64,000 nt of DNA, from the NCBI GenBank assembly GCA_029263125.1, contig JAJCYD010000027.1, positions 1 through 64,000 of the forward strand, read 5' to 3'. Within the stretch, counting starts at the first letter, position 1. Each line of letters opens with the position of its first letter. The DNA comes from Solirubrobacteraceae bacterium. Its GTDB lineage: Bacteria > Actinomycetota > Thermoleophilia > Solirubrobacterales > Solirubrobacteraceae. Of the stretch, positions 35,984-44,687 are shown piece by piece. The notes beneath the pieces were generated by a model that did not search any database, had not been told where the DNA came from, and saw nothing but the letters and a program-made list of their open reading frames with translations. Position numbers and translations under genes: made by a program.

Positions 35984-36030
35984 TTTTGTATCCTGGGGGC
36001 ATCAGAGCAGTCCAGACCCAGGAGGTTCTC

Positions 36031-36522
36031 ATGGCACTTGTACGTTGGGATACCGCGCGTGAGCTCGACTCGCTGCAGGGCGAGATGAACCGGCTCTTCT
36101 CGAGCTTCTTCGACACCCCCGCGACCAAGGGCGCCGCCAATGCCAGCGGGCGCCGCTGGATTCCCGCGATGGATCTCATCGAGGCAAAGGAGCAGTTCGT
36201 GCTCCACGCCGATCTGCCCGGCATCGCCGAGGGCGATGTCAACGTCGAGGTCGAGAACAACGTCCTCACGATCAGCGGCGAGCGCAAGACCGAGCACGAG
36301 GAGCAGCACGAGGGCTACTACCGCCTCGAGCGGGCCACCGGGGCGTTCTCGCGCTCCCTGAGCCTGCCGGAGGGCATCGATCCCGACACCGTCACGGCGA
36401 GCTTCGAGCAGGGCGTGCTGACGGTGCGCATCCCCAAGCCCGCGCAGGCCGAGCCTCGCAAGGTGACGATCGGCGTCGGCGCCAGCGCAGGCCAGGACAC
36501 GATCGAGGCCCAGGCCGCGTAG
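36031..36522 (+). CDS. Hsp20/alpha-crystallin small heat-shock protein
   Basis: The product is 163 aa. AGGAGG lies a few bases before the ATG. The alpha-crystallin domain runs from about residue 45 to 140: IPAMDLIEAKEQFVLHADLPG, VNVEVENNVLTISGER, GAFSRSLSLPEGID and the terminal strand ASFEQGVLTVRIPK. It forms oligomers that hold unfolded proteins without ATP. A HAIR-like element suggests HspR heat-shock control. Confidence 0.95.
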   Translation: MALVRWDTARELDSLQGEMNRLFSSFFDTPATKGAANASGRRWIPAMDLIEAKEQFVLHADLPGIAEGDVNVEVENNVLTISGERKTEHEEQHEGYYRLERATGAFSRSLSLPEGIDPDTVTASFEQGVLTVRIPKPAQAEPRKVTIGVGASAGQDTIEAQAA

Positions 36523-36541
36523 CTCGTAGGCTGCGGGGCGC

Positions 36542-37741
36542 ATGAGCGCCCTGCAGATCCTGCACCGCGACCCCGGCTCGCAGGCGCGGGCCGGGGTTCT
36601 GCGCACGGCTCACGGCGCGGTGCGCACGCCGGCGTTCGTGCCGCTGGCGACGAAGGGGACCGTCAAGGGGCTGGCGCCGCACGAGGTCGCCGGCCTCGGC
36701 TACGACATGGTCCTCGGCAACACCTTCCACCTCTTCCTCGATCCGGGCCCCGAGCTGATCGAGCACTTCGGCGGCCTGCACGAGTTCATGGCCTGGCGCT
36801 CGCCGATCATCACCGACTCCGGAGGCTTTCAGGTCTTCTCGATGGGCCACGGGACCGTCGCCGACGAGATCAAGGGCCGCGCCCCCACCGGCGCTGACCG
36901 GATGGGCCGCGTGCTGTCGATCGAGGAGGACGGCGTGCGCTTTCGCTCCTATGTCAACGGCGAGGAGCGGTTCATGGGGCCGGAGACCTCGATGGGCGTG
37001 CAGGCCGCGCTCGGGTCAGATCTCGCGCTCGTGTTCGACGAGTGCACGCCGCTGAACGTCGATCGCGACTACACGGCACGCTCGACCGAGCGCACGCACC
37101 GCTGGCTGGACCGCTGCCTGACGTGGCACGACGAGTTCGGTCCCGCAGGCCAGCTCGTCTACGGCATCGTGCAGGGCGGTGTCCACGAGGACCTGCGCAT
37201 CGCCTCGGCGCAGGAGGTCGCGTCGCGGCCCGTCGGGGGGATCGCGATTGGCGGCTCGCTCGGAGCCGACAAGCCGCAGATGTACGAGGTCGTCCGGTGG
37301 GCCATCTGCGCGCTCGGCGACGACGCCCGCCCACGCCATCTGCTCGGCATCGGCGACGTCGACGACCTCATCCGCGGCGTGGAGCTCGGGATCGACACGT
37401 TTGACTGCGCGATGCCCACGCGCCTGGGGCGCCATGGCGTCGCCCTCGTCCCCGACCCCGGCAAGCGCTGGCGCGTGGATCTCACGGCAGCGCGCTGGAA
37501 GCACTCGCGTGAGCCGATCATGGAGGGCTGCCCGTGCCCGTCCTGCGAAGCGGGGCACACGCGCGGCTACCTGCGCTATCTGCTGCGCCAGCGCGAGCTC
37601 ACCGCGCTGCGGCTGTTGACGGTCCACAACCTCGCGTTCATCGCGCGGCTGATGACCGAGCTGCGCGGCGCGATCGCCGCCGGAACGCTGGCCGAGCGGG
37701 CGGCGGCGCTGCGCGGCGGCGCCGCGCCCCGGGCGGCGTGA
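36542..37741 (+). CDS. tgt: tRNA-guanine transglycosylase
   Basis: The product is 399 aa. The base-binding Asp is in IITDSGGFQVFS, QGG recognition in YGIVQGGVHEDLR, the nucleophile Asp in DTFDCAMPTRLGRHG, and zinc is held by CPCPSCEAGH and the His in LLTVHNLAF. It swaps guanine-34 for a queuine precursor in GUN tRNAs, part of queuosine synthesis. No other queuosine gene lies in the window. TAGGCT at 36527-36532 lies nine bases before the ATG. It is convergent with the kinase gene, with a 2-base gap. Confidence 0.97.
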   Translation: MSALQILHRDPGSQARAGVLRTAHGAVRTPAFVPLATKGTVKGLAPHEVAGLGYDMVLGNTFHLFLDPGPELIEHFGGLHEFMAWRSPIITDSGGFQVFSMGHGTVADEIKGRAPTGADRMGRVLSIEEDGVRFRSYVNGEERFMGPETSMGVQAALGSDLALVFDECTPLNVDRDYTARSTERTHRWLDRCLTWHDEFGPAGQLVYGIVQGGVHEDLRIASAQEVASRPVGGIAIGGSLGADKPQMYEVVRWAICALGDDARPRHLLGIGDVDDLIRGVELGIDTFDCAMPTRLGRHGVALVPDPGKRWRVDLTAARWKHSREPIMEGCPCPSCEAGHTRGYLRYLLRQRELTALRLLTVHNLAFIARLMTELRGAIAAGTLAERAAALRGGAAPRAA

Positions 37742-37743
37742 GG

Positions 37744-38949
37744 TCAGCGCGTGTTGTCGTCGATCAGCGTGTTCATCTGATCGGTGATCTTGCTGACGCT
37801 GTCGCCGTCGACGGGGGTGATCCGGACCTCGCCCGAGCCGCCCTGTCCGCCTCCGACGGCGAAGGCGATCGCCGCCGCGACGAGACCGAGCACGAGCACG
37901 AGGGCCACGCCGCGATTCATGCCGCGGCGAGGGCTCGGCTCGCGCCGCCGGGGGGAGACCGGCACGTCGAGATCGGGCTCATAGGCGGGCGGCGGGGGGT
38001 CGCGCGGAGCCTGCGGCTCCAGGCGCCGGGAGCGCTGGCGCGGGGCGGCCCGGGTAGCGGCCTCGTCGTCGGAGGCCAGCAGCGCGGTCGCGGCGGTCGG
38101 CGACGCTCCCGCGGGAGCGATGCCGCGCGCTCCGTCGTGCAGCGCGCGGCGCATGTCCTCGGCGCTGGAGTAGCGCTGACCGGGCTCCAGGGCGAGCGCC
38201 TGCTGCACCGCGATCGCCAGCGCGGCCGGGACGTCCGGGGTCATCTCGTCGAGGCGCACCGGATCGGCGCGCTGCTGCAGGAGCGCCAGCTCGGTCAACG
38301 ACGCCGCCTCGTAGGGGAGGTGGCCCGACAGCAACTGGTAGGTCACGACGCCGAGGCCGTAAATGTCCGCCTCGGGGCCGACGTCGGCGCCGGAGGCCTG
38401 CTCGGGCGCGAGGTATGCGGCGGTTCCCAGCACCGACCCCGCCTGGGTGATCTGCGAGGTGCCGCCGATCATCGCCTTGGCGATCCCGAAATCGGCGAGC
38501 TTGACGGACCCCTCGTCGGAGCGCAGGATGTTGCCCGGCTTGACGTCGCGATGCACGACGTTCATGCGGTGCGCGTGGACGAGGCCGCGGCAGGCGCCGT
38601 CGAGGAGCTCCAGCGTGTCGGCGACGCCGAGGCGCGTCTCGTCGCGCAGGATCTCGGCACCGGAGCGCCCGCGGATGTACTCCATGACGATGTAGTGGCG
38701 ACCGCTGGGCTCGTCGAGGCCGAAGTCGAACACCTGCACGATGTTCGGGTGCACGAGGCGTGCGGCGGACAGCGCTTCGCGCTTGAATCGCGAGATGAAC
38801 TGGCTGTCTTCAGCCAGGTGCTCGGCGAGCAGCTTGACGGCGACCTGGCGCTCCAGCCGGCGGTCCAGCGCGATCAGGACGGTCGACATGCCGCCGTAGC
38901 CCAGCCGGTCGCCGAGCTCGTAGCGACCTGCGATCAGCTCGGAGCTCAT
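37744..38949 (-). CDS. Membrane Ser/Thr protein kinase (PknB-like, no PASTA domains)
   Basis: The product is 401 aa. The kinase domain covers residues 1-270: glycine loop LGYGGMSTVLIA, Lys in QVAVKLLAEH, catalytic NVVHRDVKPGNIL, DFG in LADFGIAKAM, and GTAAYLAPEQASG. A Pro/Arg-rich linker leads to a single membrane helix (VALVLVLGLVAAAIAFAVGG) and a short outer tail of about 35 residues. PASTA repeats of typical PknB are absent. It overlaps the lipoprotein gene upstream (ATGA), so the two are probably functionally linked. Confidence 0.93.
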   Translation of the reverse strand: MSSELIAGRYELGDRLGYGGMSTVLIALDRRLERQVAVKLLAEHLAEDSQFISRFKREALSAARLVHPNIVQVFDFGLDEPSGRHYIVMEYIRGRSGAEILRDETRLGVADTLELLDGACRGLVHAHRMNVVHRDVKPGNILRSDEGSVKLADFGIAKAMIGGTSQITQAGSVLGTAAYLAPEQASGADVGPEADIYGLGVVTYQLLSGHLPYEAASLTELALLQQRADPVRLDEMTPDVPAALAIAVQQALALEPGQRYSSAEDMRRALHDGARGIAPAGASPTAATALLASDDEAATRAAPRQRSRRLEPQAPRDPPPPAYEPDLDVPVSPRRREPSPRRGMNRGVALVLVLGLVAAAIAFAVGGGQGGSGEVRITPVDGDSVSKITDQMNTLIDDNTR

Positions 38950-39515
38950 GGTTGGCCCGGGGGGCTGGCGCCACCACCGGCTGGCGGCGGATTCGCGGGC
39001 GGCGGTGGTGGCGGGGGTGGCGTGACGGGCGGCGGCGTCACCGGGGGCGGCGTTGTCGGGGGCTCGGTGGGCTGGGTTTGCGTGGGCTGGGTTTGCGTGG
39101 GCTGCGTCTGCGTGGGCGTGGGCGGAGTCTCGGTCGGCTGGGTCTGTGTTTCGGTCGTCTGCGGCTCGGTGGTCTGCGTCTGCGTCTCGGTCGCGGTGGT
39201 ACCCGTCGTGCACTCCTCGGTCGCGATCTCCCGCAGCCGCTCGCCGGCGTCGCCGAGGCTGCTGCGCAGGCGCGCGTCGACGGTCGACGGCAGCGCTGAG
39301 ATGCCCTCGTCGACATCGCGAAGCTGGCCGTCGACGTCCTCGCAGCGGCCGTCCTGCACGGCTTGGCGGACATCGGTGATCTGGCTCATGAGCTCGCCGG
39401 CGCTTGCGGCCGGAATGCCGCCCTTCGTGCTGGTGCCCGAACAGGAGGCCAGCATCGCGGCTGCGATCCCGAGCAGAAGGGCAGTGGTGTGAGGCAGGAC
39501 GCGGCGCATGGTCAT
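38946..39515 (-). CDS. Lipoprotein with Thr/Gln/Pro-rich repeat tail
   Basis: The product is 189 aa. The signal ends LGIAAAMLASCSG, a lipobox. Residues 30-105 contain a helical domain with two Cys (RCEDVDG and ECTTG). The rest is low complexity: TETQTQTTE-type and PTQTQ repeats followed by PPP runs and a Gly/Pro end, suited to span the cell wall. It is coupled on both sides (ATGA with the kinase and with the phosphoesterase gene) and may be the extracytoplasmic partner of the kinase. Confidence 0.8.
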   Translation of the reverse strand: MTMRRVLPHTTALLLGIAAAMLASCSGTSTKGGIPAASAGELMSQITDVRQAVQDGRCEDVDGQLRDVDEGISALPSTVDARLRSSLGDAGERLREIATEECTTGTTATETQTQTTEPQTTETQTQPTETPPTPTQTQPTQTQPTQTQPTEPPTTPPPVTPPPVTPPPPPPPPANPPPAGGGASPPGQP

Positions 39516-40243
39516 TGACCGTACCCCAGGCGCTCGGCAAGCGAATCGGGAAGGCGGGCGGCACGGATCGCCGCGGCGGCGCCGGCGATGTCGTACTCCA
39601 CGCGCCGCCAGCTCGCCTGCCAGCGGTCGAGGTCCAGCAGCAGCCAGGCGGCCCGCGGGTCCCCGTCGCGCGGCTGGCCCACCGATCCGGGGTTCAGCAG
39701 CCACTCGCCCGAGCCGATGTCCAGGTGGTCGCCGTTCCGGCGGGGCTCGCCGGTCGCGACGTCGCCTTCGGGGCGCACGAAGGACAGGGCGACATGGGAA
39801 TGTCCGATCAGGGCCACGCGCTGGGGCTGCACGTCGAGGCACAGCTCCGCGAGCAACGCGCTGAGCACGTACTCCCACACGGGGTCTCGCGGACTGGCGT
39901 GATACAGGCCGACCGCGCCCTCCTCGCCGGACGTGCGCAGCGCCGACAGGAACTCGAGGTTGGCCGTGGTGATCGTCTCCTGCGTCCAGCGCGCCGCGAG
40001 CGCCGCGCCCGTTGAGAACTCGTCGAGACCGATCTCGCCCGTCACGCCGAGGTCGTGGTTGCCGGCCAGGCAGATCGCTGCGTGACGCCGCGCCAGCTCG
40101 ACGCAGGCGTTCGGCTCGGCGCCGTATCCGACGAGATCGCCGAGGCACCACATTTCCTCGGCGCCGGCGGCTTCGGCGTCGGCAAGCACCGCCTCGAAGG
40201 CGTGCCGGTTGCCGTGGATGTCGGAGAGGATCGCGACCTGCAT
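39512..40243 (-). CDS. Calcineurin-like metallophosphoesterase (YfcE/MJ0936-like)
   Basis: The product is 243 aa from the ATG at 40243. Metal motifs are complete: VAILSDIHGNRHAF, CLGDLVGYG, CLAGNHD, ALIGHSHVAL. The family hydrolyses phosphodiesters of unknown natural substrate. It ends in an ATGA overlap with the lipoprotein gene and is divergent from the M48 gene, whose start is only 16 bases away. Confidence 0.9.
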   Translation of the reverse strand: MQVAILSDIHGNRHAFEAVLADAEAAGAEEMWCLGDLVGYGAEPNACVELARRHAAICLAGNHDLGVTGEIGLDEFSTGAALAARWTQETITTANLEFLSALRTSGEEGAVGLYHASPRDPVWEYVLSALLAELCLDVQPQRVALIGHSHVALSFVRPEGDVATGEPRRNGDHLDIGSGEWLLNPGSVGQPRDGDPRAAWLLLDLDRWQASWRRVEYDIAGAAAAIRAARLPDSLAERLGYGQ

Positions 40244-40247
40244 CTCG

Positions 40248-40253
40248 TACAGT
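40248..40253 (+). promoter_or_regulatory. -10 box of a leaderless promoter before the M48 protease
   Basis: TACAGT ends six bases before the GTG at 40260, placing the transcript start at or next to the start codon. The site lies within 10 bases of the divergent phosphoesterase start. Confidence 0.45.
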
Positions 40254-40259
40254 GAGATC

Positions 40260-41480
40260 GTGGATCGTGCCCGCCTGCGCTGGCCAGTGGCAATCGCGGC
40301 CGCCGTCGTCGTTGCGGAGGTGGCGGTCCTGCTCCTGCGACCTCGCGAAGGCGTCATCGAGCCAGCTGGCGTTCGCGCAGAATCGTACTTCAGCGCTGCG
40401 GAGATCGAGCGGGCTCGCGACTACAACCGCCCGCAGCTGGCGCTCTACGGCGGAGGCCTCGTCGTGCAGATCGGCGTGCTCGGCCTGCTGATCGCGCGGC
40501 CGCCGCGCCGGCTGTCCGGGCAATTTCGCCGGCCAGTGCTCGCGGCGGCCGTCACCGGCGCGGCGCTGTCGGTGACGATCTCCGCGTCCGTGCTGCCGCT
40601 GAAGGTGGTCGGACGCGAGCGCGCTCGCGACTATGGGCTGATCACGCAGGGCTGGGGCGGCTACGCTCGCGACCAGGCCGTGGCGTGGGGCATTGGCGGG
40701 ACGATCGCGGGCGTCGGCGCGGCAGCCGGAGTCGCGCTGATCCGGCGCTTCCCGCGCCGCTGGTGGATCCCCGGGTCGGCGGTCGCCGTCGCGTTCGGCG
40801 TCATCACGATCTACGCGGGTCCGGTGGTGCTCGACCCGCTGTTCAACACGTTCAAGGTGCTGCGGGCGGGCGAGGTGCGCTCGGACGTGCTCGAGCTCGC
40901 TCGCAAGGCGGGCGTCGACGTGGGAGAGGTCTACGTGTCCGACGCGAGCCGCCGCACCACGGCCGCAAACGCCTACGTCACGGGCCTCGGCCATACCAAG
41001 CGCGTCGTGCTCTACGACACGCTGATCGAGAACTTCTCCCGCGACGAGCTGCGCCTCGTGGTCGCACACGAGCTCGGCCACGTCCACTACGACGACGTGC
41101 CCACAGGGCTGCTGTACCTCGCGCTCGTCGCACCCTTCGGGATGTTCGCCATCGCTCGCCTGACAGGCCGCATGACCGGCGACGCCACGGCGGGTCCGGC
41201 GATCCTGCCGGCGCTGGCCCTCAGCATCACGCTCGTCACGACGACGATCACGATCGTCTCCAACCAGTACAGCCGCGCGATCGAGGCGCGCGCGGACTCC
41301 TTCGCCCTGCAGACCACCCGCGAACCGCAGACGTTCATCTCCTTCGAGCGGCGGATCGCGCTGCGCAACCTGTCAGACCCCGACCCCCCGGACTGGATCA
41401 CGTTCCTGCTGTCGACGCATCCGTCGACCGTGGCGCGTATCGGGCTCGGCGTCACATTCGACCGCGAGGAGGCCCGCTGA
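40260..41480 (+). CDS. M48-family membrane zinc protease (CAAX protease/HtpX-like)
   Basis: The product is 406 aa from the GTG at 40260. N-terminal membrane helices (WPVAIAAAVVVAEVAVLLL, LALYGGGLVVQIGVLGLLIA) precede further helices and the catalytic VVAHELGHVHYDD, with the third ligand likely the Glu of SRAIEARADSFAL. YVSDASRRTTAANAYVTGLG is typical of Ste24-type members. It probably acts in membrane-protein quality control. A small membrane gene overlaps or abuts downstream. Confidence 0.92.
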   Translation: MDRARLRWPVAIAAAVVVAEVAVLLLRPREGVIEPAGVRAESYFSAAEIERARDYNRPQLALYGGGLVVQIGVLGLLIARPPRRLSGQFRRPVLAAAVTGAALSVTISASVLPLKVVGRERARDYGLITQGWGGYARDQAVAWGIGGTIAGVGAAAGVALIRRFPRRWWIPGSAVAVAFGVITIYAGPVVLDPLFNTFKVLRAGEVRSDVLELARKAGVDVGEVYVSDASRRTTAANAYVTGLGHTKRVVLYDTLIENFSRDELRLVVAHELGHVHYDDVPTGLLYLALVAPFGMFAIARLTGRMTGDATAGPAILPALALSITLVTTTITIVSNQYSRAIEARADSFALQTTREPQTFISFERRIALRNLSDPDPPDWITFLLSTHPSTVARIGLGVTFDREEAR

Positions 41481-41481
41481 C

Positions 41482-41652
41482 GTGCTGACCGATCCTAAGA
41501 CCTGGCGCGGCCTGTCCTCGCTGCTGCTCGTCATCTTCATCGTCGCATTGATCGTCGGCGGCTCGGACATCCCGCAATGGGGCTGGCTGGCGCTGCTTGG
41601 CAGCGGCGTGACGTTCGCGGTCGAGCTCGTGCTCATGCGCCGCGCGACGTAG
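41482..41652 (+). CDS. Very small two-helix membrane protein (56 aa)
   Basis: GTG at 41482 follows the M48 stop by one base. The product begins VLTDPKTWRGLSSLL and has two hydrophobic stretches (SLLLVIFIVALIVGG and LALLGSGVTFAVELVLM). Its end overlaps the last 20 bases of the convergent DUF998 gene. Immediate spacing and membrane character suggest it partners the protease. No homology is claimed. Confidence 0.5.
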   Translation: MLTDPKTWRGLSSLLLVIFIVALIVGGSDIPQWGWLALLGSGVTFAVELVLMRRAT

Positions 41653-42241
41653 CGATCTCCCGCGCGAAGCGCCACTGAAACGCGCATCCGACGAGCAGGA
41701 ACCCACGCTGGCCGATGCCCGGCGCGTCCAGCCCCAGCGCGACGAGCGCCGGCACGATCAGCGCCAGCCCCACCGCGAGCAGGACGACGGTCACGCGGTA
41801 GCCGCGCCGGGCGATGAGCCGCAACGACGCGCCCGACGCGAGCATCAGGCCGACGAGGGCCGCGAGCGTGCCTGCGTCGTGCAGCCGGCCGCCCGTCGTG
41901 CGCTGCACGCCCTCGGGCAGCACGCCGGCGACGGTCTGCGTCGCGAAGACGGCCGCCATCGCGATGCCGGCGGCGGCGAAGCCCAGGCCGAAAACGGCGA
42001 CGGCGCGAGCGATCGCACGGCGATCAGGCGGCCCGGCGTGCCGGGCGAGCAGCGCGCCGGCCGCCAACGCGATCGTCCACGCGACGAACGCGGCGATCTG
42101 CACCGCAGCCGTCGAGCCGTGCGCGTACTCGCTGATGAAGTGATCGGCCGGCGGCAGGTCGCCGCGCAGCGGGTGCTGGAGCGCGACGAGGCCGACGAAC
42201 GCGCTCAGGCCGGCGAGGACGGTCAGCTCGAGGCGACGCAC
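41633..42241 (-). CDS. DUF998-family membrane protein
   Basis: The product is 202 aa with about six membrane segments. The DUF998 cues are HFISEYAHGSTAAVQIAAF near the start, GGRLHDAGTLAALVGLML in the middle and GIGQRGFLLVGCAFQW near the end. The function is unknown. It overlaps the small gene on the other strand by 20 bases at their 3' ends. Confidence 0.75.
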   Translation of the reverse strand: MRRLELTVLAGLSAFVGLVALQHPLRGDLPPADHFISEYAHGSTAAVQIAAFVAWTIALAAGALLARHAGPPDRRAIARAVAVFGLGFAAAGIAMAAVFATQTVAGVLPEGVQRTTGGRLHDAGTLAALVGLMLASGASLRLIARRGYRVTVVLLAVGLALIVPALVALGLDAPGIGQRGFLLVGCAFQWRFAREIATSRGA

Positions 42242-42284
42242 ATAGCGACACTACGACGGCGAGCCGCGATGCGGCTCACGCGAC

Positions 42285-42599
42285 CTATTCGTCGTCGCTC
42301 TCGCTGTTGTCGGCATCGAACTCCGGCAGGTTCTTGATGCCCTCGCGCGTCGCCCACTTCGACCACGAGTCCTCCAGCGCGTCGGCGAGCTCGCGCATGA
42401 ACTTCGGCGACAGGTTGACCCGCGAGACGACGACGCCCGGGATCTCCTCGGCGTCGATCTCGTGGTCGACGCGGGCGAAGGTGATCGTGAACTCGTAGTC
42501 GGAGAAGGAGACGTTCGCGAAGTTCGCGTAATGCCCCGCCATGATCTCCGGCGAGAAGTGGATGTTGATGTGCCGCTCGGGCTCGTCGTCTTGCGCCAT
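42285..42599 (-). CDS. DUF3467 protein
   Basis: The product is 104 aa: INIHFSPEIMAGHYANFANV, FTITFARVDHE, VVVSRVNLSPKFMRELADAL. That is the DUF3467 pattern, small cytoplasmic proteins of unknown role. The C-terminus is acidic (DADNSESDDE). It is divergent from rlmH with a 21-base gap. Confidence 0.85.
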   Translation of the reverse strand: MAQDDEPERHINIHFSPEIMAGHYANFANVSFSDYEFTITFARVDHEIDAEEIPGVVVSRVNLSPKFMRELADALEDSWSKWATREGIKNLPEFDADNSESDDE

Positions 42600-42620
42600 A
42601 TGCGCGACTAGTATCGCAGC

Positions 42621-43028
42621 GTGCGCCTCATCGTCCTCGCCGTCGGGCGCCTGCGGCCGCCCTACGCCGACGATGTCGCGCACTACCTCAAGCTCATCTC
42701 CCGCCACGCGCGGATCGAGACGATCGAGGTTCGCCAGGAGGAGCGCGTGGTGGGCCGAATTCCGCCGAGCACGTTCGTCTCGCTGCTGCATCGCGAGGGC
42801 GAGCAGTTCGACTCGCTGTCCTTCAGCCGCTTTTTGGAGGACCGGCGGCAGGCCGGCCGCGACGTCTGCTTCGTCATCGGCGGGGCGCTCGGGCTGGATC
42901 TCGACGGCGTCGAGCACCGCTTCTCGCTGGGCCCGTTGACCCTGCCCCACCAGCTCGCCCGCGTGGTGCTGCTCGAGCAGCTCTACCGCGCCCACAAGAT
43001 CCTCGCCGGCGAGCCCTACCACTACTGA
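42621..43028 (+). CDS. rlmH: 23S rRNA pseudouridine-1915 N3-methyltransferase
   Basis: The product is 135 aa from a GTG. The SPOUT features are LIVLAVGRLRPPYADDV, FVIGGALGLD, and the C-terminal knot HQLARVVLLEQLYRAHKI ending in GEPYHY, which is nearly universal in RlmH. TAGTAT at 42609-42614 ends six bases before the start, a leaderless promoter. argS starts 14 bases downstream with its own TACGCT hexamer. Confidence 0.96.
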   Translation: MRLIVLAVGRLRPPYADDVAHYLKLISRHARIETIEVRQEERVVGRIPPSTFVSLLHREGEQFDSLSFSRFLEDRRQAGRDVCFVIGGALGLDLDGVEHRFSLGPLTLPHQLARVVLLEQLYRAHKILAGEPYHY

Positions 43029-43042
43029 CGTACGCTGGCAGC

Positions 43043-44677
43043 GTGGAGACCCCCCTTTCGCAGCTGCGCGCCGCCGTGCAGGCGGCCTCGGCGGTCGTCG
43101 CCGGCGCCGATGTCCGCTCGCGCACCCCGCCGACGCTCGACCAGCCCAGGAAGCCCGGCTTCGGCGACTACGCCACGAACGCGGCGATGCTGCTCGCGCC
43201 GCTGGCCGGCGTCGCGCCACGCGACGTCGCCGCGACGCTCGCCCAGGATCTCGCCACGCGGCTGGAGACGGCGCTCGATCGCGTCGAGGTCGCGGGGCCG
43301 GGCTTCCTGAACCTCTTCATGTCCGACGCGTGGTGCGTGCAGGCGCTCGAGCATGTGCTGGCGGCGGGCGACGCCTACGGCGGCGGTGGCGCGGACCCGG
43401 CGCAGCGCATCGACGTCGAGTTCGTCTCGGCGAACCCGACCGGGCCGATGACCGCCGCGGGCGCGCGGCACGCCGCGTACGGCGATGCGTTGTCGCGGCT
43501 GCTGGAGTTCTGCGGCCACGACGTCACCCGCGAGTACTACGTCAACGACTTCGGCAGCCAGATTCGCCGCCTGGGGGAGTCCATCCAGGCTCGCGCGCGC
43601 CGTGACGAGGTTCCCGAGAACGGGTATGCGGGGGAGTACGTCGTCGGCCTCGCGGAGCGGATCCCCGGTGCGGCGACCGACGACGTCGACGCCGTCGCCG
43701 CGCGCGGCGCGCAGCTGCTGCTGGAGCAGATCCGCGCGTCGATGCAGGCGATGCGCGTCGAGTTCGACGTGTGGTTCTCCGAAGCCACGCTGCACGACGG
43801 CGACCCGTCGCCCGTCGCGCACGCCTTCCAGAAGCTCGATGACGAGGGCCAGAGCTACCACCACGAGGGCGCGCTGTGGCTGAGCACGTCTGACCACGGC
43901 GACGACAAGAACCGCGTGCTCGTGCGTTCGACGGGCGAGCACACGTACTTCGCCTCGGACATCGCCTACCACCTCGACAAGATCGAGCGCGGCTTCGACC
44001 GGCTGATCGACGTGTGGGGAGCCGATCACCACGGCTACGCCGGCCGCATGCACGCCGCGTTCGCCGCGCTTGGCCAGCCCGCCGAGGCACTGGAGCTCGT
44101 GATCATGCAGTTCGTCAACCTCGTCGAACGCGGCGAGGCGACGTCGATGTCCAAGCGCCGCGGCGACTTCGTGACGCTCGACGAGCTCGTCGAGCAGATC
44201 GGCGTGGACGCCACGCGGTTCTTCATGCTCCAGCGCTCGCACGACACGGTCGTCGATCTGGACCTGGACCTCGCACGCTCGCAGTCAAGCGACAACCCCG
44301 TCTACTACGTCCAGTACGCCCATGCGCGGATCGCGTCGATCCTCGCGAAGGCCGGCGCCGAGCGCGTCGCGGCGGCGCTCGACGAGGCGCCGTCGTTCGC
44401 CGGGGCGCTGGATCCCGCCGAGCGCACGCTGATCAAGAAGCTGCTCGTCTTCGGCGAGGAGGTGCAGGAGGCCGCCGCCCGGCGCGCCCCGCACCGCATC
44501 GCCGCCTACGCACTGGAGCTCGCGCAGACCTTCACGGCGTTCTATCGCGACTGCCAGGTCGTCGGCGCCGAGGGCGAGGGCGTGGAGTCCCTGCGGCTGG
44601 CGCTCGGGGTCGCCGCGCAGCGCACGATCGCCCGCTCGCTGGACCTGCTCGGTGTCAGCGCCCCGCAGTCGATGTGA
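43043..44677 (+). CDS. argS: Arginyl-tRNA synthetase with altered HIGH motif
   Basis: The product is 544 aa from a GTG; TACGCT at 43031-43036 ends six bases before it. Class I ArgRS cues are FVSANPTGPMTAAGARHAAY, REYYVNDFGSQIRRLG, WGADHHGYAGRMHAAF, the KMSKS-like SMSKRRGDFVTL and the DALR end domain (VYYVQYAHARI, LELAQTFTAFYRDCQV). In the normal motif NPTGPLHVGHGRG the HVGH is here TAAG, so both histidines of the HIGH signature are replaced. The remaining sequence is well kept. It may be a lineage feature or a paralogue with changed activity. Confidence 0.85.
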   Translation: METPLSQLRAAVQAASAVVAGADVRSRTPPTLDQPRKPGFGDYATNAAMLLAPLAGVAPRDVAATLAQDLATRLETALDRVEVAGPGFLNLFMSDAWCVQALEHVLAAGDAYGGGGADPAQRIDVEFVSANPTGPMTAAGARHAAYGDALSRLLEFCGHDVTREYYVNDFGSQIRRLGESIQARARRDEVPENGYAGEYVVGLAERIPGAATDDVDAVAARGAQLLLEQIRASMQAMRVEFDVWFSEATLHDGDPSPVAHAFQKLDDEGQSYHHEGALWLSTSDHGDDKNRVLVRSTGEHTYFASDIAYHLDKIERGFDRLIDVWGADHHGYAGRMHAAFAALGQPAEALELVIMQFVNLVERGEATSMSKRRGDFVTLDELVEQIGVDATRFFMLQRSHDTVVDLDLDLARSQSSDNPVYYVQYAHARIASILAKAGAERVAAALDEAPSFAGALDPAERTLIKKLLVFGEEVQEAAARRAPHRIAAYALELAQTFTAFYRDCQVVGAEGEGVESLRLALGVAAQRTIARSLDLLGVSAPQSM

Positions 44678-44687
44678 CGCGGCAGGC

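Noticed and set aside
39000-39190. GGGTTTGCGTGGGCT tandem repeats as a DNA repeat element
   Set aside because: They encode the PTQTQ tail of a lipoprotein and have no independent signal.
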